NCBI GenBank assembly: GCA_000499405.2 | Contig: HG738139.1 | Coordinates: forward strand, 5,976,616-6,040,615 | Length of the DNA: 64,000 nt | Direction: 5' to 3' | From: Onchocerca volvulus | Taxonomy: Eukaryota; Nematoda; Chromadorea; Rhabditida; Onchocercidae | Part shown: one piece after another, positions 36,342 to 54,332 of the stretch | How positions within the stretch are numbered: position 1 is the first letter of the stretch | How the letters are laid out: every line of letters begins with the position of its first letter | Translations under genes and position numbers: made by a program | The notes under the pieces: model-generated | The model's database searches: none | Told to the model about the DNA's origin: nothing | Seen by the model: the letters and a program-made list of their open reading frames with translations, nothing else

Positions 36342-39300
36342 TCAAATAATTGCCACATCCTTTGCTTTCCGACTGAGCAACAAATTAGCCAGCTGTGCCT
36401 TAGAGGCAAATCCTTCACGTCGACTAAGTAAACAACGAGCATAATCTGAATCCACCAATTCCGGATCACAAACTCGATTGTGGTATCGCAGTCGCAAAGC
36501 TGGCTCAACAGCTCGCATCATGTGGATATCTTGATCACCAAGAAACAATGATGATAGATCTAACAACACTGATTTACTGTTTAGACGTGGACGAGTTCGG
36601 ATGAAATCTGCACCATATAAAGAAAAGACGGAAAAATCCGAGGAATCGAAATGACCTCGATCCTGAAATATTATACGCGCTTTTGTTCTACAAATATTAT
36701 ACTCGCTTACTCGCTTATTTTTTCAAAGTGTTCACAGAAAAATGTAAATAACTGATTTCAAGAAGTTCAGTTACGATACTTTCTTTGATCAATTCCACAA
36801 GATGGTCGTGTGAAATGTGGCAATCATCAATTTTACTGACAAAAGAAAATTAATTATAGTTGTTAACCTACTTTATGAACAATAAGTGGCCTTGTATTTC
36901 GTTTAAAGGTAGCATCACGGAACTTGCTCATAAATATATCTCCACCATCTACAAATGTTTTCGATGCTCGAACTTTTTGGTCGGTTTCACCCATTTCTGC
37001 TTGAGTGTCGATGTTAGAATCTTTCATTTTTGATTTCAATGCTTCATTTGCGCTCACAATTCGTGGATGATATTCCACAAACGGAAGAGGAAAGAAAACC
37101 TGCCAGAAATGTTTACTATAAATCAGTTGCTGGTAAAAATAGACATAAAGAACCATCAGCAAATGCAAAAAAAAAAAAGATAACCGCAAGTGCATCTAAT
37201 ACTATCGCACCAGCTGCACATCAGATTCCAGGATACTCAAATGAAATACATAGCGATCTCACTCAGGAGAATATATACTATGAAAAGTATCTAGTCAATC
37301 TCCTATATCATTAGCTGACGGTATGGACAATAGAATTCAGCTTCATTAAGTTCCAAAATATTGAGGAGGTTTACCTGAAAATGTCTGATAGTATTAATGC
37401 GTACTCGATCGAGAAATTCACGCTGAATATCAGCATGCGGCGACAATAAGAGATATATCATTTGCTGGCCAAAATGATCAACTGCTTCATCCAGTACTGC
37501 TGCCGCCAAAACTGGATGACTGCCTTGTTTCAATATCAATAACATTGTTTCCGTTTGCGCTGATTTACACCTAAAAGAATCGGACAAGTGATGAGATAAA
37601 ATGATAACGTTAAAAACTTTGGATTTCGAAAAATTAATTCTCAGCACTAATTCTTCCGCAAGGGACAACAATTTACTAACAACAACATTGAAAATTTCAC
37701 AATACCTCATTCTCAATTCAATGATATCGTCGTTGATTAGTCGAATGGCGAAAGGATCAACACCACGTACAACCACAACGAATCTGGTTTGGCGGTTATC
37801 ACCAACTGATGACTGACATAGGCTCGCATAATGAACTATGAGTCGACGAACAGCGCCCACATCATCATTTGATCCAAGCGGTACCAAAATTGTTAAATCA
37901 GTATCTTCTTTTACGTAAGGTACCTCAATAAATATTTCTTTTTATGTACGGTACTTTAATAAATTCTATAATTCTTCAAACAATTGAATTTGAACTTGAA
38001 GAAGTCGGAAATCAACGATTGGTAGATTGAATGCTGTATGCTGAATTCTTTTATTTTAGATAATAAATAAACGAAATAAATTACTTACTTGTTGTAAAAG
38101 TTGATTATTAGATATTATTCGGGTAAGATGAATACGATTCACCTTGCTGCCATCGCTATCACGATATAACAGATCTACGATGTAATCCATACCTCGCACT
38201 GGATCAAATAAACGATAACCATTCCGAAGTTGCAAAAAATCTTCATCACTCCCTTTACCATTTTCTTCAATAAACTTTCGAGCAGCTGCGACTATCTAGA
38301 AAGAATTACTCGATATACGAATACAACGATATGTCCTAGAGCAAAAAAATTTGAATAAAAGCCAAAACTTCTTGGAAATCTTTAGAAAAAAAATACAGAT
38401 TATTAACTCAATTCTAATGTGAATTTAAAATAGCAGTTGATTATTTACATGTATTTGCAATTCATCACCTAACTAGAATCTAAAGCATCGAGTGACTCTT
38501 AAATTTCAATTTGGGTAAGCAGCAAGTATAAAAAATAAATTTATTTAAACATAAATCTGGCATACAATAATAAACCTCTTCAATATCCAGTTTATCATCT
38601 CCACTAAGTGCGTAAACATTTTGATTCGGCTCATTTTTGAAAATCTCTGTACTTGTAAAAAAATGCCATTTCGGAACCTAAAAACTAAATTTGTTGTAAA
38701 TTATCTTGACACTAAATTGTAAAAAACTATCCCATACATTCAGTAAAAAAGATTTAGAAAAAACCTGATATCGATCTGGTGCTTTTGAATATGGTGGTAA
38801 ACCAGCTGGCTGCGACGGTCCATCAGTGATATCGTACGATAATGAGACAATTTCAGTAGATAAGCGATCAATTTCATCATCGATACGATTCAATTCAACA
38901 TTTAAGAAATGCTGATGAAGTGCATGAGCATCCAGATCAGAAAGCAAAGGCGAAACACTCAGAGATCTAAATGACACCAGGCATTTGTAAGCCTTTTACG
39001 AATCCCTGGGAAATATGTGCTTAATCCATAGAAAATATACCTTAATATATTTAATGACTATAAGAAGAAAAATTCAGAACTGCGTAAAGTCAATCACCGA
39101 TTAAAATTTTGCAATGAAGACCACCACGCAACGGTATCATGTATCGCTGTACCACTACCGCTTTCAGATAATCCTTCATCAACTTTCCACCAGCGATATA
39201 TCCGACTCTATATAAATCAACGAAATCAATGACTAAAGAAAAATAATGAAGTAGTAAGCAATGATTATGAAATAAAAACCTGATAATAACTAGTGCATGA

Positions 39301-42300
39301 CAAGTTTGTTGCAAGACGAATGCAAAGTTCGAATGCATTGTGATCTGAACTGCTAGATATGGAGCTACATAAATGTCTATGTCTGAAATATAAAATGTTG
39401 CAACATCTTTTCTGCCATGTTGTCCATTTATCTTGTGGATACAAAATATTTTTACTCTCATGTAATAAAGAAATAAAATTTCATTTCATTGCACACTTTT
39501 TTTGCCAACCATTGCCAAAGGTTGCATATCTATTTATATGAATTATAAATTACAATGTAATCAGTGTGCTTTGAAATTTCGAGAAGAATTAAAAACAAAA
39601 TGGGCATGTCTCTTACTGTATTAGAGATTGCATAGCAAGATTTGTTAGTAAAACTCCGGCTTGCAAGCTACATCTGTTCGATTTATCTCCAGTTCCAACA
39701 CCAATAGCCACATGACGATTCCAATTCACATGATTAACAAATCGCATCAGTTCGAAAGGATTTACGTACGTCGTATCAGGTATCACATAATACCAGTCAA
39801 ATTTTTCGTACATAGTTTAAAATGAATTTGAAACAATAAAGACTGGAAATGCTTCGAAATTCGACAATATTCCAATAGTGCAGACAAGAATAAAAATTTT
39901 TCCTTGTTATTTAATTTAGGGAATTATAGCATTTCTATTCAATTTCCAACTAATCAGAGCCGCAAAAAACATTTCACAATAAGCGATAATAGAGCAATAC
40001 ATGATCCATATCATATATGCAGTTAATTATTGATAATTAAGAACAAACCATATTAAAAAGGAGATTGAGAACTGATACGTGTGAGTGTTGACCATTTAGT
40101 CTGTACGGTGTGAGATTCGGAAGAGTGGCTATTTCGCTATCAATGCGAGAAATATCAGCAAAGAGCTGCAGATAAGGTACATGACGGCTAATGGATGCAT
40201 TCAATGCCACCATTAGAGACGACTGTCCAAGAAGGATGACCACAAGTTTTTCGCGTATTCCCAATTCAGTTGCTACAAATCCAGCTCTAACGACCTGAAG
40301 TTAATCTAATGTTAACTTTAAGGAAAGAATGCCGGAAAAATTTTATTTCTTAACTCATAATACATACATCCACAGATAATACAGACAAGTATATAGAGGG
40401 ACAGAAATGAGCCAATTCCAACTCCATGCAGCAAACTAGATGAGATTCTGAGTATTCAAGTAATACATATATCTTTAAGTCATTTATATTTGATAATTGA
40501 CGTTTTACACTAAAGTCGTTACTGCATAGCTCCCTATAAAAAGTCTTACTTTAATATTTATGAATTAACTAGCTGGATCGGCCACGCTCTGCTTGGCCGA
40601 TCCAGCTGGTCTATGGGGGCTGGCCGCACTTCGCGTGTCCGGCTGCAGCTAATTTGCATAAATAAAAACATCAATGTTCATTTGTTCAAAATCTTAAACC
40701 TCCGAAAGTCCTTAAACACGCGCCTTATCCATATTAATTCAAAATCTTAGATATCGAAAAGTCCTCACCTATTGCTTTGAAATTTTGACACAACTTTGCA
40801 TTCGAATACGCGCATGTTTTTATACAAGCGTTGCTGTAGCTCAATCTGGTGACGTGGGAAAACAGAAAAAAGAAAGCACAAGTTTTTAGTGTTAGGGGAA
40901 AAAACTGATACTTTGAAATTTAAATTATAGTCTGGTTGAACTGGAGATTGATTCTTGCTATTGTGATTAGGCTAGGTCAGCAATAAGCGTGAAGAGGTTT
41001 TTTGTATCTTGTATGACAGAGATGAATGCTATTGAGAAATGTTTTCTTGATTGATGAAGAGTGTTTCTCCGTAACAAACAATTATCATAGAACATCCAGG
41101 TAAATTAATCACTGGATTATTCTTTCCGTTGTCGATGAAGAAAAAAATACTATTCAAGTGAATTGTCGGATTATTGCTACTATTGTGTCGCTTTGAACTG
41201 ACGAACTAGAACCCTAGGAATTCCGAACTTTTGCTGTTGCTGCTTCGATCTTTGTCGTTTATTTGTGAATTAGAGCGTTTTGGTGGTAAACATGTTTGTC
41301 GTTCCTTTGAAACTACCTCACGCCACTTCACCTTTAGTATTTCTTGTTTACAATTATTATCATGGCTTTATTTAATATCTTTCAGTTTTCGCCTACATCT
41401 AATATGTTTAATTTCACAACACTTGTGGATACACAATATTTTTTGCTGTTCCATTGTCACTGCTGTGTAGGATACAGAGATTGTCTGGTTTGCCGACTCT
41501 TGAAAACTTACATATAATTGTCCATGTAAAAAGCAATCGGTCTCTAGACCTAAACCGCACAATTCTAATGATTGACTCTGAGCTTTGTTGATGGTGAATA
41601 CAAACATCAATGGAACTGGGAATTGCAATCTCTTAAACTAAAATGGCATATCCATTGGAATCATAGGAATGTGTGGTATAAGGACATCTTCACCTTTGAA
41701 AGATCCTGTCAATACTGCCTCTACAACATTGCTCATTAATTTTTATACTACAGGTCGCGTGCCGTTGCAAAGTTTTAGCTGGTTAATATTTCGCAACATG
41801 ATAATTGGGACGCCGATTCTGGAAGATCAAATGAATTCAAAAATTCTATTGGGTAGCTAATGGCTTCATCTATTTCCACAGTAGTGTCGACGAACTTGTC
41901 AATGACTGCCTTGCTTTAAATGTTAGACTGAATAATATTGTCAAGTTCGTCGTACGTCTTTGTTCTTGGTCGCAAGAATAATTCATTCACTCAGTCAATC
42001 GTGATTCTTATATTTGGTTTGAATATCGGGAAATACTTTCTCAACCAACTCTTCTTTTGACGTTCCTAAATTACAGAAGTTATGACGTAATGAAATTCGT
42101 CTTGTGATCAGATAAACGGCACCTTTCCGTTCCCAATTTCCAGCAACTGATGAGAATATTCCAGCTGATCGATCGTTTTGCAGTTGAACACGCATATTTG
42201 TAATTGATTTTAACGTCTTTGCGTGTTGCCACGAAGTAGAATATTTCAGGCAATCATTTATTTCGTACGCTGGTATCGATTGAGAAATTATTGATAATCT

Positions 42301-43966
42301 TCGCCTGAAATCTCCTGCAAGCAATATTAATGCGTTCCAAAATGATCTGATATTTCACGCAACTCTCACAATGATCGATCAAGAATCTCGACCGATTTTT
42401 TATGCGCCATTGTACATTCGTCCCAAACAGTAAGTTTGCATTTTGCAATCTTTTCATATGCCGGATGTTTTGGAAATATTTATGTTGGGGTTCCAGTGAA
42501 CTGCATGTTCAGTGGCAATTTCAAAGCGAAATGAACAGTACTTCCACCTGGTAGCAATGTTGCAGCTATTTCGGAAATGCAAGAGCTAAGACTATGCCAT
42601 TTTGGGATCGAATTGTTGACAGAATCAACTAGTTTCTCCTGACCATCTAAAAAGATTTCTCCAACTCCCTTACTGAAAGTTTGCATTATTTGATCGTAAA
42701 TGCCTTTTTGCTCAAACATTAGCTTAGGAATATTTGATCGCACTATGACTAAAAAGATCAGTCGTGTTTTAATTTTGTTCGCAATGCAATTCTACATCAA
42801 ACGAAACAGCAGCAGAACGATTCAGTGATGGCATTCCCCACTGATTGAGAACTTTGTTCGCTATTTATGCCTCAGTTATAGATAGATGGATGAAAATAAA
42901 CAATACAAAGGTATAATTGAATAAAATTAAAAAAGAAAGAATCAGCATCAATTATATTAAATTATGAGTCACCAATAACTCTGATGGATTTGAATATTTA
43001 ATCTATAGAAAAATAAAGAAAGTTATGAGATAATACTTTAACATTAAGTTAACATCAAATTAAGTTAAACCAAAATTAAGTCGGAGAGGATTAACTGAGC
43101 AAAAAGCTTAATCCTAAGAAATATTTAAAATTAATGTAATAAAATTTCTTTAGGTTAAAATGATGCTTTTTTTCAAACAAATTATGCTAATTGTTGTTAA
43201 AAAGAAAAGAATTTCAAATTCAAATTTCAACAGATATTTAAATTTTTTTTTTTCAAATTCATTACAAATCCAAAAATTTTTATATTTATCTGCCATATCA
43301 GAAAGCATTTTGATTCTTTTTATCATTTTTTCCTTCTTTCTTTGGATAAATCCACGTCATGTAATAAGCATATTAATAAAGAGATGGGAGGTAGAGGGAG
43401 AATGAGAGAAAAAAGGAAGGCGGATTATTATTATTACTATTATTATTATTAGAGAGATTATTTATTATTATTTAATTATCAATTATTATTAGAGAAATGG
43501 AAGGAAGAAGGAAAATGAAAGAAAAAAAGAAAAGCGGAGTCAATAAACTCCGCCCTTCACTTACTTTTAGTTGTCACGCACGTGACATGTAAAAAATAAG
43601 TAGGTCTATATAAGAGCACGCGCCTATTCGAATGCAAGGTTGTGTCAAAATTTTAAAAAAATCGGTGGAGAACTTGAGGAGATTATTGCGAATTAACAGA
43701 TAGCATTTATATTTTTATTAATATAGAAGATAGAATAGATAGATAAAGACAATATCAGTGAAGGCAACCTTTCGGATTTGAGATTGACCATTAGTTGTAG
43801 TAACTGCAGCTTTTTTGATAATAACTTGCCAATGGTCGCTTGATGACTCCTCGTCCAACTTCCCTGGTGGGATTAATTCGTCGGGGAGAAAGAAAAGCAC
43901 CGACAAGAGTACACCAAGTACCAAACCTGAAGTAAGCGATACACCTGCACGCACTCCATGCACCAT
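36342..43966 (-). CDS. mig-22: Chondroitin polymerizing factor (CHPF/MIG-22)
   Basis: Golgi type II protein that works with chondroitin synthase to extend chondroitin chains. Exons (minus): 43769-43966, 40049-40294, about 39617-39807, 39280-39382, 39098-39207, 38765-38966, 38576-38677, 38089-38295, 37706-37923, 37375-37570, 36872-37099, 36342-36662; about 773 residues (human CHPF 775). Membrane anchor at 8-27. Key matches are VATELGIREKL, FDWYYVIPDTTYV, LQLRNGYRLFDPVRGMDY, VPYVKEDTDLTILVPLG, FFPLPFVEYHP and MMRAVEPALRLRY with a Cys-rich tail. Both glycosyltransferase-like domains lack a DxD (PDTT and SPHAD instead), as in CHPF rather than the catalytic synthase. Intron 1 carries the Helitron remnant. 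Exon 3 has no AG acceptor: an in-frame TAA at 39817-39819 precedes it and no AG lies between. A T-rich AG just upstream of the ATG (exon from 43988) suggests trans-splicing. Confidence 0.92.
40571..40607. repeat. perfect hairpin at Helitron 3' end
   Basis: AGCTGGATCGGCCA, a 9-base loop, then its exact reverse complement. GC content is far above the surroundings. On the minus strand the stem ends in CTAG followed by T, the CTRR-T rule of Helitron 3' termini. Confidence 0.9.
40684..40768. repeat. diverged direct repeat inside the Helitron
   Basis: Two similar ~30-bp segments, each beginning TTCAAAATCTTA and ending AAAGTCCT, start at about 40684 and 40738 (54 bp apart). They lie between the terminal hairpin and the low-coordinate subterminal inverted repeat. 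Confidence 0.6.
40779..40813 (+). repeat. subterminal inverted repeat, left copy
   Basis: The reverse complement of this 35-bp segment (core GCATTCGAATACGCGC) matches 43620-43654 at 32 of 35 positions. It lies about 170 bp inside the hairpin end. Confidence 0.9.
41368..42743 (-). pseudogene. Helitron PIF1-like helicase remnant
   Basis: Broken frames on the minus strand follow the order of a Helitron helicase. First comes IFLDG where a Walker A should follow; the GxGGTGKT stretch is deleted to QEKLV. Then IAATLLPGGST, and in another frame Walker B, VWDECTMAHKKSVEILDRSL, followed at once by a TGA. Next come LAGDFRRRLSIISQSIPAYE and ITNMRVQLQND, and finally the terminal FTINKAQSQSLELCGLGLET and HGQLYVSFQ. 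Frameshifts, stops and the loss of Walker A mean it cannot make an active enzyme. Confidence 0.88.
43425..43495. repeat. ATT/TTA-rich simple repeat
   Basis: Interrupted runs of TTATTA and ATTATT with GAGA insertions, inside the Helitron region of mig-22 intron 1. Confidence 0.8.
43620..43654 (-). repeat. subterminal inverted repeat, right copy
   Basis: Partner of 40779-40813: GCGCCTATTCGAATGC and so on, 32 of 35 positions complementary. It ends about 115 bp from the mig-22 exon 1 boundary. The flanking TCTATATAAGAGCACG shows a weaker continuation of the match. Confidence 0.9.
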
Positions 43967-44750
43967 TGATTTTCTAGTAATCTTTTACCTGCAATAACAG
44001 AATCTCATTTCTTGAATTTTCATAAATCTTATTGAGTAAAATGAAATGAGTTGAACAAGACTATTTAGAATATTTACATGCAGTCTATTATACAGATTCC
44101 AGCAAAAAATGCCACGACTGGAAATAGGGGGCGCATTCGACAATTTCATAGAATCCACATATAAAGACGACTTTTACAACATCACAGAATCCACATACGA
44201 GCACTTTCCAATGCTCTTGCGGCTTTTTTGACTCTTACACCTTGATTCCTTCAAACGAAAAAAGTGTGAGACTTCGCCACGAACATTCCTCTTCGCTTTA
44301 TGATTTTTCTTTTCTTGCCATTCTCTAATAGTCTCTTCCCACAATTTCTCATCAACCTTTAGCATCTCTGCGCCACACACTCTTATTATTTTCTGCTTCT
44401 CTTCCAGTCATACATACACATCTCATTCTATAATTATTAATCATTCGTCTACAGTTTTCCTGGCATTTTCTGTAGATTCCCTATAACTATCTTTCGTTTC
44501 TCAGTTCATTTGAACTTCTCGAAGTCTTTTTTCTTCTCCCTAATTTTCTCTAAGAGTACAGTCTCATTGTATTTCTGGATACGGAATTGCATTATATTTG
44601 CTGGGTTTGTGGATGAGTTGATAGATCTGCGTTGCTTGTGAATTGGCATTGTTGTCGTGGGGAAAGCTTTGGCAGGTTTAATTAATTAAATTTAGCGGGG
44701 AGAGAATTTAATTCAATGGATTAGATTGATTTTTGCTACATTTAGAAACA
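43967..44750. promoter_or_regulatory. divergent promoter region of mig-22 and eftu-2
   Basis: About 780 bp separating the two divergently transcribed start codons, so it probably contains both promoters. T-rich AG acceptors flank it: minus-strand attgcag near 43990 and plus-strand tttgctacatttag ending 44745. The minus ORF 44174-44380 begins at a non-ATG codon and has no family match. Confidence 0.55.
44744..44745 (+). promoter_or_regulatory. candidate trans-splice acceptor of eftu-2
   Basis: The AG after tttttgctacattt lies 5 bp before the eftu-2 ATG, a typical spliced-leader position. Confidence 0.5.
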
Positions 44751-50897
<6,147 letters not shown>

Positions 50898-51468
50898 TAT
50901 TATTTTTGTGTGTATGATCTCGTTTTTATTTCCTGCTGTTTTTTCTGAATTTGAGCCATTTCTAGAGATTTCTACTTTTTGAAGTTCGAGGAAGTTTTGT
51001 TTTTTTTGTTGGGAAATGTTTTATCCCTTTCAGTTCTTTTGTTGTTTTTGTGTAGTTGTTGTTTAAGAGTTTTAAGAATTTTATAAAATCATAGAATTAT
51101 AATGTTTTGCAGAAGTTGCATAACTGTAAGATTTAACTCTTCACAAAACATTGCTTTTTTATCGATCACCCGATCGATTAATAGGCATGTTTCGATCGTC
51201 CAAAAAGTTGTTTGTTGTACATTTTTGGTTTATCTTCATGTCGAAATGTATTACATCTCATCTTTCTGAAAATAAATTAAAAATGTTCCAAACGTATTGA
51301 AAATGTAGAGGACGACATATGGAAAATGTGGAGATTTCCAAGTATTATTTAGTAAATTAATATTTAAAAAAGACTCAACTGTCATTTTTTTTTTGATTGG
51401 ATAATCGTGGAATTGGCCAAATGAAAGAGTAATGGTGATTTCAAACTTAAATTTAATTTTCCTGCAGT
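50898..51468. other. convergent 3' region of eftu-2 and the SLC17 gene
   Basis: Tail-to-tail gap of about 570 bp with the 3' UTRs of both genes. AATAAA at 51271-51276 could serve eftu-2. No coding signal. Confidence 0.5.
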
Positions 51469-54240
51469 TTATACTATGAAATTTCCAAATTTTACCTTTA
51501 GCCCCTGGATATCCTGATCTATTGTTGTCCTTGTAGACCAATCACATTTGGCTTCATTCTCTTCGCACAGTCGTTTATGCTTGACCTTTGATTCGGGCCG
51601 TCGGCGAGATGACATTCGTCGCACAATATATGCTAAAATTCTCGTGCAGAAATCTTGAATACATCAATTGAGAGGGCTGATAGAAAGGGCAGGCCAGTCA
51701 AACCTATTGTAGCTTCAAAAAGCTTTTGATTTTTCGTTAGTAGTCACGATGCTTTAGTTTCTAAGAAAAGTTTTCTACAGCACAGCTGGAAGATGGTCAT
51801 TTGTCAACTCTTGCTACACTTGATGGAATTGCAAATAAACTAACATAGCCGACGAACAATATCTCCCATGCTTTGCTGAGGCTCTTTTTCCTTGGCCCAT
51901 TGTTGAAGTTCTCCTTTAGCGAATATGAGAAAAGTGATCATGGCAGTGAGATCAATAGCAGCTGCTATCAAAAATGATATTCTCCAGCCTTTTTCGTTAC
52001 CCTAAATAATTTTTTTGTTTCATGATTGAAGGAGTTTGGACATTCTTTTTTGTTGAATAATTTATAATTTGTTGTATGCTTAACATCTAAATATATCTGA
52101 CAAAATAAATTAGATTGTTTCATTAGTTTCTCATCCCACTGATGACATATTCTATTGACATTTTTTTAAACGGTTAAATTGTTGTAAAATATTATGATCA
52201 TTTTTTGCTTTCTTCTACAACTAATTGATACGAGGTCCGTATTTGCATAAAATAATTCGAACTTTTATGGTGGAATTTGGATTTGATCTTTACATCGACC
52301 AAGGATATAATCGGGTTTTAATGAGGATGACATAAAAAAGTATGTTGCGGACTGGCACAATTTGACTGAGTTGGGGAAATGATCGCCTGAATAAACAAAC
52401 CTGGGCAGCGACAAGATGTTCCAGGATGAAACTACTGGCACCAGCTAGAGCGCTAATACCATTTGAGAAACCCATCAGGATGGGAGCGTATCGTGGTGCT
52501 ATATCAAAGTGATTTACGTTGAATCCTGTAATTAAAAATGGTCCAAAAATCACATCTCAATATTTTTAATTTTCGAAAATTACAGGAAAAAGCAGTGAAA
52601 TCAAAGAAAAAAATAGCTTTAATGCTGCTGCTTTGGTTCTTATCTAGTAGAATTCTCCTGCAATATATACCTGCAATACCAAAGCCACTGCATCCTGCAG
52701 CAAATATTAATGTGGTAACTGCAGCCGTTGGTTCACTGATAAAAGATAAGCAGCAGAGGAACAATGCTTCACCACCAAAACCTGCAATGAAGCTGTTTTT
52801 AAATATCTAGCAGTCTTGCAATATATTCTTGCCAGTAGCAAATTGATATGAGAAGTACTGGAAACTACTTATTACGACTTAATTGAATTAGCAATTTCTG
52901 GAGGTCATTGACGAGTTTTAAATGCCCATATACAATAGTTCATTCAAATAAAATTCTTATCTAACTTCTAGCATTTGCAGTAAAAACTTTCCTTTTTTTC
53001 ATAATCCAGGAAATGTTCGAATGGCATCACATATTTGAAATGGTTGGGATGCAAATTTTTAAACAAAAACCAACCCAATGTGTTGAATAATTTGCGGACC
53101 GTTTGAGTTGACATTTTACCAGTAGAGCGAAGGTAGTCAGCTATTTGACCTGAAGCCAGCACAACTACTGACATAAGAGCATGCGGTAACGATGAGATCA
53201 AGCCGCCCTAAAATTGGGGAATAATAAATCATCCGAAATGTTGACTGTAATTCTCGAGAAATCTCATCAAGCTACTTAAAGAGACTAATTAATAGCTGTC
53301 CAATGGAAGAGGGAAGAATGGATTACGCTTTGTATTTCGAGATGTAACACATCCTTCATGTATGTTAACTGATTGCCGAGTAATAGGAAGAAAGTCCAGG
53401 AACGACAAAAATTACTGATAACGATTGCCCATACTGGTAGTGATAGCAGAATTTCCTTCCATGGAATCGTTGTTAGCTAAAGTAATTTCAAATTTTCGCT
53501 AACAACACTGCTTTGTAACAAATCATCCATTTGGATGAAAGTATTGATTGCAAAAAAAAAATGTAATTTGCGGAATGTGCGAAAAAAGTTGCGATATTTA
53601 TCATGTAAACTCAATTCGTTGAGTATTACCGTTGCTGGTGAAGATGTAACTTGTCCAACTTGTTCTATAATAAATCGTTTTTCATCATCCGAAATCGATT
53701 TACTCTTTTCTGGTGTTGGTGCACTAACAGTAAACCAAATTAGGAACCATACTATTCCCGCAACACCTATAAATTTAAATATAGTCAGTGCCAATTATTT
53801 TGATCCTTTACTTAACATTTAATCAAATTTTAATTTGCAACAAATTTTGATGAGACATACCAAAAAAATAAAAAGGAGCACACCAATCGATATAGGAAAC
53901 AAGATAAGCAGAAATTGGTAGACCAATCATTACTCCCAGATATCCACCAGTAAATGTGGTTGTAGCAAGTTTGGAACGTTCCATTGGTGGTGCCCAATGT
54001 CTCCAAACGCCATGCATTGCTGGATAACTTACTCCCTTGAAATACAATTCAATCTTGAAGAATTAATTTTAATTCATTATGATCTTCCTAGAGTTTATTA
54101 AAATATAAATTTTTCTTTTTTTTTTTAAGTGTTAAGTTATAAAACAACATTGTTCAAACTTTTAGCACAATACTCTTCACACCACAATGAATCCAGCTAA
54201 ACTGTAGTATATTTATTCATCTCCAGTTTTTTTTTTCTTT

Positions 54241-54332
<92 letters not shown>

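Larger units (their letters stand above)
40569..43660 (-). mobile_element. decayed Helitron in mig-22 intron 1
   Basis: Evidence for a rolling-circle transposon is a PIF1-like helicase remnant (listed separately), a 14-bp perfect hairpin at the low-coordinate end, a CTAG followed by T on the minus strand, and 35-bp subterminal inverted repeats at 40779-40813 and 43620-43654. Read on the minus strand, the element has its 3' end at about 40569. The 5' end is not fixed: it lies between 43654 and the exon 1 donor at 43768. It fills almost all of the 3.47 kb intron. No Rep (HUH) motif is visible, so the copy is non-autonomous. Confidence 0.75.

Noticed and set aside
39790..40060. U12-type AT-AC intron before mig-22 exon 3
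   Set aside because: The TTTTAAAC-TATGTAC sequence is suggestive, but the donor does not match ATATCC, phases disagree, and chromadorean nematodes are not known to keep the minor spliceosome.
40368..40435. Hydrophobic minus-strand segment that could be a mig-22 exon between exons 1 and 2
   Set aside because: It is flanked by usable sites and fits in phase, but joining exon 1 (43769) directly to 40294 gives VVRAGFVATELGIREKL, which matches the CHPF family; exon 1 already supplies the membrane anchor.
44174..44380. 68-codon basic minus-strand ORF in the mig-22/eftu-2 promoter
   Set aside because: Begins at GTG, no partner exon, no family; treated as chance.
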